This document shows positions 1 to 5,297 of a DNA stretch of 6,056 bases, piece by piece. Position 1 is the first letter of the stretch, and the number at the start of each line of letters is the position of its first letter. The stretch lies in assembly GCA_020028195.1 (NCBI GenBank), contig JAHWYE010000112.1, positions 1-6,056 of the forward strand. The letters are read 5' to 3'. The notes under the pieces are model-generated. The model was given only the letters and a program-made list of their open reading frames with translations, was not told where the DNA came from and ran no database searches. Origin of the DNA: Nitrospirota bacterium. Its GTDB lineage: Bacteria > Nitrospirota > Nitrospiria > Nitrospirales > Nitrospiraceae. The position numbers and the translations under genes are program-made.

Positions 1-25
1 ATTATCCTGTTTCCCCACGGAGGGT

Positions 26-44
26 TAGCCCGGATTATTCATGA
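26..44 (+). repeat. Left terminal inverted repeat of the MITE-like element
   Basis: It matches the reverse complement of 304-322 at 18 of 19 positions; the only difference is C31 against the A expected from the right copy. The match continues inward as ACG against CG if one base is skipped. Confidence 0.7.
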
Positions 45-148
45 ACGCTTCTGCTGCAATCGCGGATTCGCTGCTCCGACAAGCCTGTCCGCTGCCTCTC
101 GGCGGCCAGGCGGGCGGGCTCGCCACTCAGTCGGTCAACGTACTGATC

Positions 149-175
149 ACCGTTGCATTCGGCAGAGCAACGGGT
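149..175. repeat. Hairpin 1, degenerate copy, inside the MITE-like element
   Basis: CCGTTGC (150-156) pairs with GCAACGG (167-173) around a 10-base loop. Flanking AC (before) and GT (after) extend the resemblance to the two better hairpins downstream, with one extra G in the right arm. Confidence 0.45.
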
Positions 176-203
176 CCCCGGTACGCCTCCCCTTAGGCTC
201 CAA

Positions 204-253
204 GCCGGGTACCCATTGCTCCTGTGGTGCAATGGGTGCAACGCAACGCGACT
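204..253. repeat. 50-bp direct repeat unit A with hairpin 2
   Basis: The unit starts with GCCGGG and contains ACCCATTGC (211-219) pairing perfectly with GCAATGGGT (229-237) across a 9-base loop. It aligns without gaps to the adjacent unit at 254-303; most of the first 41 positions agree and the differences concentrate in the loop. Confidence 0.65.
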
Positions 254-303
254 GCCGGGCACCCGTTGCTCTTCGATTGCAACGGGTGGAACGCGAAGAA
301 CCG
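254..303. repeat. 50-bp direct repeat unit B with hairpin 3
   Basis: This is the second copy of the 50-bp unit. CACCCGTTGC (260-269) pairs perfectly with GCAACGGGTG (279-288) across a 9-base loop. Compared with unit A, the stem pair 215A-233T has become 265G-283C, a double change that keeps pairing. Pair 210T-238G has become 260C-288G. Confidence 0.65.
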
Positions 304-322
304 TCATGAATAATCCTGGCTA
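304..322 (-). repeat. Right terminal inverted repeat of the MITE-like element
   Basis: This is the partner of 26-44. Its outer A322 is also the first base of the AGGAAGG ribosome-binding site of the next gene. It contains AATAAT (309-314), which matches a sigma-70 -10 box at 5 of 6 positions, but the corresponding -35 region (about 286-291, GTGGAA) is poor. Confidence 0.7.
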
Positions 323-328
323 GGAAGG
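322..328 (+). promoter_or_regulatory. Ribosome-binding site fixing the GTG start at 335
   Basis: AGGAAGG lies six bases before the GTG codon at 335-337. This is good Shine-Dalgarno spacing, and the site decides the start of the 113-residue protein. It begins on the last base of the right terminal inverted repeat. Confidence 0.6.
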
Positions 329-334
329 CACCCC

Positions 335-676
335 GTGAGCAAGGCGCGCGAGACGCTCGATGCAATCCAGGTCCTGCGTGACGATTTCCGCAGCCGCCTA
401 GAAGTCTTTTACGCGCGCCTTAAACTGGCCCCTCCGTACCATAGCGTCGAGAAGGCGATCGTCCACCTCACCGCTTCGCTCAACGCTCTGGCCCCTGAAG
501 AGCGGCAACGAGTTGCCGCCGATCCGTCCCGGCAATGGGCCCTCTACCGCCAGGCCTTTGTGGAGTCAGGCCTGAACCAGAAGCACCGCGGCATCATTGC
601 AGGACTGATCCGATCCAGACAGACTAGCGACCTGGCCAGCGAATATGAGCCTTTTCTCGATGCGTTCAGATCTTGA
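335..676 (+). CDS. Hypothetical protein, 113 residues, probably helical
   Basis: I do not recognise the family. The predicted product is small and soluble, with no signal peptide and no membrane segment. Charged and hydrophobic residues alternate in a way that suggests several alpha helices (for example RETLDAIQVLRDDFRSRLEV near the N terminus and EKAIVHLTASLNAL around residues 39-52). The reading frame is supported by a well-spaced AGGAAGG site before a GTG start and by natural-looking amino-acid composition; competing frames here look like shadows. The gene stands alone: the MITE-like element lies immediately upstream and the next gene is convergent. Its promoter must lie inside or beyond that element. 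No function is assigned; a real gene is likely, its role unknown. Confidence 0.65.
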   Translation: MSKARETLDAIQVLRDDFRSRLEVFYARLKLAPPYHSVEKAIVHLTASLNALAPEERQRVAADPSRQWALYRQAFVESGLNQKHRGIIAGLIRSRQTSDLASEYEPFLDAFRS

Positions 677-789
677 TTCCCATCCACACTCTTTCAATAT
701 CGTCGAGATGGCTACGTCGACGTACCAAGGACAATTGCTTGGATCATCTCCTTCCAGGGTGCGAACGGCCAACTGCGCCGATTCTCACC
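677..789. other. Intergenic gap between convergent genes, no terminator seen
   Basis: The gap holds a perfect 12-bp palindrome TACGTCGACGTA (713-724), which overlaps a weak stem (CGTCGA 701-706 with TCGACG 717-722). It also holds a short stem CCAAG (725-729) with CTTGG (738-742). None is followed by a T-run on either strand, so I cannot call an intrinsic terminator. Confidence 0.3.
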
Positions 790-1470
790 TCAGAGGGGAT
801 GAGCACTACCGGATGCCAAGGCGTCGCGCAACTCCTGGTAAGCCTCCGTCAGACGCTGGTTCTCGAGGCGGTAGGCGAGCGAAACCGTGGTGAGGCCGAA
901 CGCGAGCACCAGGAGCCCCAGCCCGGTGATCCCCAGCCCCATCAGGACGCCGCTGAGGGAGGTGAGCCCTCCGTTGATCAGGAAGGAGAGGACGAAGCCG
1001 ACCGTCCCCACTCCCACGCAAGCAAACCACAGGAGGGTGAGGAGCGCCGACGACCAAGGGATCCGCTTCACGCAGGTCAATTTGGTGGCGTCGCCTTCCG
1101 GCTCCAATTCAATCGAGCCCTTCATCGGCCAAGCGGTTCGGAACTTCAACGAAAAGAGCTGGTATTGCGGCCGCAGAACAATTCGCTTCTCCTCCCGGAA
1201 AAATCGCGCGACCCCGTGCGGCAGAGCCAGCAGTCCATTCCTGTCGAATCGATCCATCACAACGGCCAAGGGTGGTGGCAGCCGATCCTCCATGCGCGCA
1301 ATCCCGCATCCATACCGGCTTGAAGGGGCCGTCAGACTTGTAAAGTGAAACCAGTCCCCGAGCACAAATGCGGCGAGGAGTATCGCCCCGAAGAAGCCGG
1401 CCAGCAACATGCGGCGTACGATACCACATCGAGGATCCGCTTTGGAGGTTCGTGCGCCTGTCGGGGACAT
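790..1470 (-). CDS. Hypothetical membrane protein with three predicted helices
   Basis: I do not recognise the family. From the start at 1470 the product has 226 residues. It shows an N-terminal hydrophobic helix (about 21-38, MLLAGFFGAILLAAFVLG), a soluble section of about 100 residues with many Arg and Glu (about 50-138), and two further hydrophobic helices (about 140-165 and 172-199). A charged helical tail (RLENQRLTEAYQELRDAL) follows. The open frame continues upstream to 1614, but that extra 48-residue stretch looks like translated leader DNA and would cross the plus-strand promoter region, so I chose ATG 1470. It has only a weak AAAGGG upstream. An internal ATG at 1410 would start right at the first helix but has no ribosome-binding site. 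The gene is divergent from the methyltransferase. Inner-membrane location is inferred. Confidence 0.65.
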   Translation of the reverse strand: MSPTGARTSKADPRCGIVRRMLLAGFFGAILLAAFVLGDWFHFTSLTAPSSRYGCGIARMEDRLPPPLAVVMDRFDRNGLLALPHGVARFFREEKRIVLRPQYQLFSLKFRTAWPMKGSIELEPEGDATKLTCVKRIPWSSALLTLLWFACVGVGTVGFVLSFLINGGLTSLSGVLMGLGITGLGLLVLAFGLTTVSLAYRLENQRLTEAYQELRDALASGSAHPL

Positions 1471-1506
1471 ATCGGGAGGCCCTTTGAGGCGATTACGCAG
1501 AGACTG

Positions 1507-1535
1507 TTGACTCGGTGAGCGGACTTCGCTACAGT
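1507..1535 (+). promoter_or_regulatory. Candidate sigma-70 promoter for the methyltransferase
   Basis: TTGACT (1507-1512) and TACAGT (1530-1535) are separated by exactly 17 bases and match the consensus -35 and -10 boxes at 5 of 6 and 4 of 6 positions. It points toward the methyltransferase and would give a leader of roughly 145 bases. Just after the -10 box, AGGCC (1536-1540) can pair with GGCCT (1555-1559) around a T-run. Confidence 0.45.
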
Positions 1536-1687
1536 AGGCCGGTTTTTTCGGGCGGGCCTTTCCGACAGAGCACCACGATCCGGGTCTCCCGCCTTTTTGA
1601 ATCTCCCCACTCACAGAGGTCGGCAGAGTGGCCCGGGAAGATGCCAGGGTGCGAAAGAAGAGAAAGGTGCGGGGAAACGGAGGGCGT

Positions 1688-2329
1688 ATGGATCTACAGA
1701 AAGTTGAGCGGGTCTATTCAAACTACGCAGCGGTATACGATCATATTTTCGGAAGAATCTTTCACGAATCGCGAGAGTCAGCAGTCCGTCGTCTGCACAT
1801 CCTGCCAGATGAGCAGATCCTTGAGGTTGGCGTTGGAACCGGCCTCACGCTCCCGCTGTATCCTCAGTATTGTAAAGTCGTGGGCATTGACTTATCCCCC
1901 GGCATGCTGACCAAAGCACGGGAGCGAATGCGCACTCACCGGCTGGAGAACGTGGTCCTGCTCCGCATGGATGCCGGCCAGATGGAGTTTCCCGACAACA
2001 GCTTCGACACAATCATGGCCGCTTACGTGGTCACAGCGGTACCGGACTACCGCAAAGTCGTCACCGAGATGATCCGGGTGTGCCGCCCAGGTGGACGGAT
2101 TATCATGCTCAATCACTTCAGCAACGGAAACAAGCTGATCGCCGCCGTCGAGAAGGTGATTTCTCCTCTCTGCAAGCACATCGGATTTCGGACCGATCTC
2201 GCACTGAGCACGGTTCTTGAGGGTACTTCGCTGCACATCGCTCGGAAGGAGAAAGTCAATCCGTTGCGGTTCTGGCACTTGGTCGAGTGCGTTAACAGGA
2301 AAACCGGCTCAGCGGCTCCTTCTCATTAG
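1688..2329 (+). CDS. SAM-dependent methyltransferase, PmtA-like
   Basis: This is a class I (Rossmann-fold) methyltransferase of 213 residues. Motif I is ILEVGVGTG (44-52), the acidic end of strand 2 is GIDLS (66-70), motif II is around MDAGQMEFPDNSFD (94-107), and the post-motif loop is RVCRPGG (130-136). The N-terminal YSNYAAVYDHIFGRIFHESR and the layout overall resemble the Rhodobacter-type phosphatidylethanolamine N-methyltransferase PmtA. That enzyme methylates phosphatidylethanolamine toward phosphatidylcholine at the membrane surface using S-adenosylmethionine. The fold is certain; the lipid substrate is inferred from resemblance, and a ubiquinone or other small-molecule methyltransferase is possible. 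I chose ATG 1688 because homologues begin near this point and GGAGGG (1679-1684) precedes it, though closely. A GTG at 1628, with AGAGG eight bases upstream, would add 20 mostly basic residues. The gene has its own upstream region and converges on the next gene. Confidence 0.8.
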   Translation: MDLQKVERVYSNYAAVYDHIFGRIFHESRESAVRRLHILPDEQILEVGVGTGLTLPLYPQYCKVVGIDLSPGMLTKARERMRTHRLENVVLLRMDAGQMEFPDNSFDTIMAAYVVTAVPDYRKVVTEMIRVCRPGGRIIMLNHFSNGNKLIAAVEKVISPLCKHIGFRTDLALSTVLEGTSLHIARKEKVNPLRFWHLVECVNRKTGSAAPSH

Positions 2330-2339
2330 GGGTGACACT

Positions 2340-2357
2340 CCGTCCGTCCGTCCGTCC
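2340..2357. repeat. CCGT tetranucleotide repeat, four and a half copies
   Basis: Four exact CCGT units followed by CC lie in the 39-base gap between two convergent stop codons. A degenerate CCCGT follows at 2356-2360. The tract lies outside both reading frames. Confidence 0.8.
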
Positions 2358-2368
2358 CGTCGTGCTTC

Positions 2369-3226
2369 TCATTCAGACGATTCGCCTTGCCATGCCCCAC
2401 GTCCGAAGTGCTGCCCGGCCAACCATTCGTCCCGTTCCATGACCTGAGTGCCAGCCAGACAGGTACCGGAAAAGCTGCGGGCGGTAATGTCGGCGAGGGC
2501 GACCAACAGCCGAGCGGTTCCACTACCGTGGGGATCCGCGGTGCGGAGCGTAATCCCAAAGCCGGAAGCGTCCAGAGGACCGTAGCCCTGCATATGTACC
2601 CCCGCCCGAGGCACGTCGTGGACTGAGGCGGGGATCAACTGTCCTTCCCAGCGGAGCGCCGGGTGGGCAGGGGCAGAGCGTTTGTGTGTGCGCCACGCAC
2701 AGGGAATTCCCACCTGGTCGAGCTGGTCCAGAAACCACGCCACCGGCGGCAGGTCGCCGGTCTCCGCTTGAAAGGTCCACTCCGTCATTCCGGCCGGAAT
2801 CAGCGTGCTTGTGGCTGGCCGGGACACTTCCTCGATTTCCGCTTCGTCGCAGATCACGTAGAGTTCTCCACGAGGATCGAACCAGAAGCGCAGTCGTCCG
2901 TCCGAGGCTTCTGCGTGGGTCACGCCGATCTCCGAAAAATCGGCTCCCTCTTGCTCGAAGATCGAAAAATCCGTCACGCCCATCATGGTGAGTTTCGCCA
3001 CTCGGGTTACGGCATGAAGACCGCGACTCTCCGCAATCGGAAGTTCGTACCGAATGGCAGCGGTAATAATGGTCCCGGCAGTCACTTCCCGTTCCGCGGA
3101 CTCATCCAACAGCCGACACTTGTGGACATGCACGTCCGTGACCTGGCCGCCTTGAAATCCGCGCGTGTGGCCCAGCAGCCAGGCTAAGTCCTCGGCTGTC
3201 TTGATCGCATGCTTCATGAGCGTCAT
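2369..3226 (-). CDS. Conserved-looking hypothetical protein, 285 residues, soluble
   Basis: I do not recognise the family and assign no function. The product is acidic and soluble-looking, with no signal peptide or membrane helix. It seems to have two parts. The first (about 1-140) starts with a helix (KTAEDLAWLLGHTRG) and continues with strand-rich sequence, including MGVTDFSIFEQEGADFSEI and RLRFWFDPRGELYVICDEA. The second (about 145-285) contains a hydrophobic helix PPVAWFLDQLDQVGIP and a repeating strand/turn pattern. The frame is preferred over the 174-residue plus-strand frame opposite because its composition looks like a folded protein and the other is rich in Arg, Pro, His and Ser. The start may be the ATG at 3226 or the one at 3217 (MKHAIKTAEDL); neither has a clear ribosome-binding site. 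A perfect inverted repeat touches the upstream start. It is divergent from dapL. Confidence 0.7.
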   Translation of the reverse strand: MTLMKHAIKTAEDLAWLLGHTRGFQGGQVTDVHVHKCRLLDESAEREVTAGTIITAAIRYELPIAESRGLHAVTRVAKLTMMGVTDFSIFEQEGADFSEIGVTHAEASDGRLRFWFDPRGELYVICDEAEIEEVSRPATSTLIPAGMTEWTFQAETGDLPPVAWFLDQLDQVGIPCAWRTHKRSAPAHPALRWEGQLIPASVHDVPRAGVHMQGYGPLDASGFGITLRTADPHGSGTARLLVALADITARSFSGTCLAGTQVMERDEWLAGQHFGRGAWQGESSE

Positions 3227-3256
3227 TGTAGCGCAATGAGAGAGGCTTGCGCTACA
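3227..3256. repeat. Perfect 10-bp inverted repeat touching a start codon
   Basis: TGTAGCGCAA (3227-3236) is the exact reverse complement of TTGCGCTACA (3247-3256), with a 10-base spacer, so equivalent points of the arms are about two helical turns apart. The left arm directly abuts the upstream ATG (3224-3226) of the minus-strand gene. It could be a dimer-binding operator in the divergent region, or a hairpin in the leader of the minus-strand mRNA. The sequence alone does not decide. Confidence 0.6.
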
Positions 3257-3385
3257 GCGTTGTGTAAGGGGGAACAGCGGCCTTGTATAGAGTCATGGGT
3301 CCTGCTCACATCCCTCTGGTCCACCCTTCACGTTGCTTGCAGCCCTCCTTCTGAAGTAACCTAGTAGCCTCTGCAGAACGGCTAG

Positions 3386-3410
3386 CCCGCTTCTCCCCGA
3401 CTGCAGCGGG
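3386..3410 (+). other. Possible small hairpin in the dapL leader
   Basis: CCCGCT (3386-3391) can pair with AGCGGG (3405-3410) across 13 bases. CTGCAG also occurs twice, 30 bases apart (3371 and 3401). There is no T-run and no recognisable riboswitch fold, so this is only a weak candidate for leader structure. Confidence 0.2.
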
Positions 3411-3430
3411 ACAGCTCGACATCGGACGAA

Positions 3431-3435
3431 AGGAG
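3431..3435 (+). promoter_or_regulatory. Ribosome-binding site of dapL
   Basis: AGGAG lies nine bases before the ATG at 3445, within AAAGGAGT. It fixes the dapL start at the position expected from the family. Confidence 0.75.
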
Positions 3436-3444
3436 TCTACCCGC

Positions 3445-4620
3445 ATGGCCGGATTTCCGATAGAGTTCGCGAACCGGATCAAGACCCTTCCACCGTACCT
3501 CTTTGCCGCCATCGATGAGATGAAGCAGAAAGCCATTGCGCGCGGCGTGGATATCATCAACCTGGGGATTGGAGACCCGGACCTGCCGACTCCCACACCA
3601 ATTATCGAGCGGCTGAAACAGGCAGCGGCTGATCCCAAGAACCATCAGTATCCCTCCTATGAAGGACTGCTCCCCTTCCGCCAAGCGGTGGCCAACTGGT
3701 ATCAGCGCCGCTTCGGAGTGACGTTGGACGCACGGTCCGAAGTGCTTGGACTGATCGGTTCCAAGGAAGGCATCGGCCATGTCCCTCTGGCTTTTGTCGA
3801 TCCCGGCGATATCGTCTTGGTCCCAAGCCCAGGCTATCCCGTCTTCCCGGTGGGGGCCATCTTTGCGGGAGGCATCCCGCACCTCATGCCCTTGTTGAAG
3901 CAGAACGGCTTCCTGCCGGACCTGAACGCCATCCCTAAGGAAGTGGCCAAGCGGGCCAAGCTCATGTTCCTGAATTCGCCGAATAACCCGACCTCGGTCG
4001 TGGCTGGCAAGGACTTTTTCGATCGCGTCGTGGCATTTGCCCTCGAGCATCAGATTATCGTCTGCCATGACGCGGCCTATTCCGAAATCTATTACGACGG
4101 CCGTCGCCCACCCAGCTTCCTGGAAGTCGGGGGAGCCAAAGAGGTCGGGATCGAGTTTCATTCGCTGTCCAAGACCTTCAACATGACCGGCTGGCGGATC
4201 GGGTTCGCCGTGGGCAACAAGCAGATTCTTGCAGGACTCGGCAAGGTGAAGAGCAACCTTGATTCCGGCATCTTCCAGGCCGTGCAGGAAGCGGGGATCA
4301 CGGCCATTCAGTCCGACGATCAACTGACTGATGGACTGCGAAAACTCTACCAAGAGCGACGAGACGTGCTCGTGCCAGGCCTCAAGAGACTCGGGCTGGC
4401 TGTGGACATGCCCCCTGCTGCCTTCTATGTGTGGATCGCCGCGCCCAAGGGCTACACCTCGACCGCTTTTACCGCGCACCTGTTGGAAAAGGCCGGTATC
4501 GTGACCACGCCGGGGAACGGATTTGGCGCGGCAGGCGAGGGGTATATCCGCATGACGTTGACCACGCCCAAAGAACGCTTGACGGAGGTGGTCGAACGGA
4601 TTAAGAAGGCCGGATTCTAA
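3445..4620 (+). CDS. dapL: LL-diaminopimelate aminotransferase
   Basis: A 391-residue PLP-dependent class I/II (fold type I) aminotransferase of normal full length. The DapL route converts tetrahydrodipicolinate directly to LL-2,6-diaminopimelate with glutamate as amino donor, supplying meso-diaminopimelate for peptidoglycan and lysine; the enzyme is cytosolic. Visible signatures are the N-terminal FANRIKTLPPYLFAAIDEMK and INLGIGDPDLPTP, Asn181 in NSPNNPT, Asp209 and Tyr212 in CHDAAYSEIYYDG, the PLP-binding Lys243 in HSLSKTFNMTGWRIGF, and the carboxylate-binding Arg369 in YIRMTLTTP. The VKSNLDSGIFQAVQEAGI segment is typical of the bacterial DapL group rather than of aspartate aminotransferases. 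A good AGGAG site supports the start. It is divergent from the upstream unknown gene and followed in the same direction by folK and panC. A related aminotransferase with other specificity cannot be excluded from sequence alone. Confidence 0.87.
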   Translation: MAGFPIEFANRIKTLPPYLFAAIDEMKQKAIARGVDIINLGIGDPDLPTPTPIIERLKQAAADPKNHQYPSYEGLLPFRQAVANWYQRRFGVTLDARSEVLGLIGSKEGIGHVPLAFVDPGDIVLVPSPGYPVFPVGAIFAGGIPHLMPLLKQNGFLPDLNAIPKEVAKRAKLMFLNSPNNPTSVVAGKDFFDRVVAFALEHQIIVCHDAAYSEIYYDGRRPPSFLEVGGAKEVGIEFHSLSKTFNMTGWRIGFAVGNKQILAGLGKVKSNLDSGIFQAVQEAGITAIQSDDQLTDGLRKLYQERRDVLVPGLKRLGLAVDMPPAAFYVWIAAPKGYTSTAFTAHLLEKAGIVTTPGNGFGAAGEGYIRMTLTTPKERLTEVVERIKKAGF

Positions 4621-4625
4621 CCGCC

Positions 4626-4653
4626 GTGAAACGTTATTCGTTAATCGTTAATC
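4626..4653 (+). repeat. Left heptamer array, four units of GTTAATC type
   Basis: Four consecutive 7-base units, GTGAAAC, GTTATTC, GTTAATC and GTTAATC, start six bases after the dapL stop codon. They are the reverse-complement type of the units in the array at 4680-4707. Confidence 0.65.
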
Positions 4654-4679
4654 GAAAGAGACGACATCAATCGCCTTAC

Positions 4680-4707
4680 GTTTAACGGTGAACGTTTAAC
4701 GATTAAC
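4680..4707 (+). repeat. Right heptamer array, four units of GTTTAAC type
   Basis: Four consecutive 7-base units, GTTTAAC, GGTGAAC, GTTTAAC and GATTAAC, end 11 bases before the folK start codon. TTAACGATTAACG (4696-4708) is the exact reverse complement of CGTTAATCGTTAA (4639-4651) in the left array. Farther out, TTTCAC (4712-4717) pairs with GTGAAA (4626-4631). Confidence 0.65.
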
Positions 4708-4718
4708 GGGTTTTCACA

Positions 4719-5297
4719 ATGCCTCGTGAGACGGTCTACATCGGCTTCGGGTCGAATCTGGGCGACCGGCTGGATTTCTGCGATCGTGCTCTCACGCTGT
4801 TGAGCCTCCTGCCTGCCACCCAGGTGACTGCCGTGTCGTCTCTCTACGAAACCGAGCCGGTCAACGACGCAGGCAATCCCGGAAGCGGCTGGTTTCTGAA
4901 CGGCGTCGTGCAGCTCGAAACTGAGGTGACGCCGCACAGCCTGCTCGAGGTGTGCCGCGAGATCGAGCAGGCGTTGGGCCGCAACCAGGAACGACGTGAT
5001 GGCCCGCGAACGCTGGACCTGGACATCCTCTTTTACGGGACCCGCATTATCAACGATCCTGGCCTCGCGATCCCCCACCCTCGCTTGCATCTGAGGCGAT
5101 TCGTCCTGACCCCGCTGGTCGAGCTGGACCCAGACTGGTGCCATCCCGTCTTGGAACGGACGGTCAAAGATCTCCTCGAGCACCTGGCCGATAAAGCCCA
5201 GGTCCGCCGGCTTGCTCCTGCCCCCAACTCCCGGTATGGCTCTCGCCCGACATGCAAGATGTCCAGCGCTCGAGCCACAGCGAAAAACCCTTCTTGA
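4719..5297 (+). CDS. folK: 2-amino-4-hydroxy-6-hydroxymethyldihydropteridine pyrophosphokinase (HPPK)
   Basis: HPPK transfers pyrophosphate from ATP to 6-hydroxymethyl-7,8-dihydropterin, the step before dihydropteroate synthase in folate synthesis; it is cytosolic. The family marks are clear: YIGFGSNLGDR (7-17), SSLYETEPV (40-48), FLNGVV (59-64), the magnesium-binding aspartates Asp100 and Asp102 in GPRTLDLDILFYG (95-107), and IPHPRLHLRRFVLTPL (118-133). At 192 residues it exceeds the usual length of about 160. The last 30 or so residues are rich in Arg, Ser, Ala and Pro and look unconserved. The ATG at 4719 is the expected family start but lacks a Shine-Dalgarno sequence; only GGG at 4708-4710 is nearby, and the heptamer hairpin covers the region. 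Its stop overlaps the panC start. Confidence 0.93.
   Translation: MPRETVYIGFGSNLGDRLDFCDRALTLLSLLPATQVTAVSSLYETEPVNDAGNPGSGWFLNGVVQLETEVTPHSLLEVCREIEQALGRNQERRDGPRTLDLDILFYGTRIINDPGLAIPHPRLHLRRFVLTPLVELDPDWCHPVLERTVKDLLEHLADKAQVRRLAPAPNSRYGSRPTCKMSSARATAKNPS

Larger units (their letters stand above)
26..322. mobile_element. MITE-like element with 19-bp terminal inverted repeats
   Basis: The left end TAGCCCGGATTATTCATGA (26-44) is the reverse complement of the right end TCATGAATAATCCTGGCTA (304-322) with one mismatch in 19. Both ends finish in TA, so a 293-bp core (28-320) flanked by a duplicated TA is possible; IS630/Tc1-type elements leave that duplication. The inside carries no recognisable transposase and no credible ORF. 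It is rich in hairpins (three between 149 and 288). Short length, terminal inverted repeats and no coding capacity fit a non-autonomous element mobilised in trans. The TA could instead be part of the repeats themselves, and a large structured intergenic repeat of another kind is not excluded. This entry also accounts for the first 334 bases, where I see no gene. Confidence 0.55.

Noticed and set aside
149..303. Possible CRISPR array
   Set aside because: There are only two to three units; similarity continues through the would-be spacers at a 50-bp period, and the units are themselves hairpins.
35..365. Minus-strand frames of 90 and 72 residues in the left region
   Set aside because: They run through the inverted repeats and hairpins, have unnatural Arg/Ser/Cys-rich composition and match no transposase.
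566..772. Minus-strand frame of 68 residues overlapping the end of the 113-residue gene
   Set aside because: It is mostly antisense to a better-supported gene, with no clear ribosome-binding site or recognisable motif.
1471..1614. N-terminal extension of the three-helix membrane protein
   Set aside because: The extra 48 residues look like translated non-coding DNA and would overlap the divergent promoter region; ATG 1470 is a more natural start.
2663..3187. Plus-strand frame of 174 residues
   Set aside because: It is antisense to the 285-residue protein and has the Arg/Pro/His-rich composition typical of a shadow frame.
3260..3291. Possible dapL promoter with TTGTGT and TATAGA
   Set aside because: The spacing is 20 bases and the -35 match is poor, so I do not call it.
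3382..4479. Minus-strand frame of 365 residues across dapL
   Set aside because: It is long only because of dapL codon bias; dapL is firmly identified by motifs and the antisense product has no recognisable domain.
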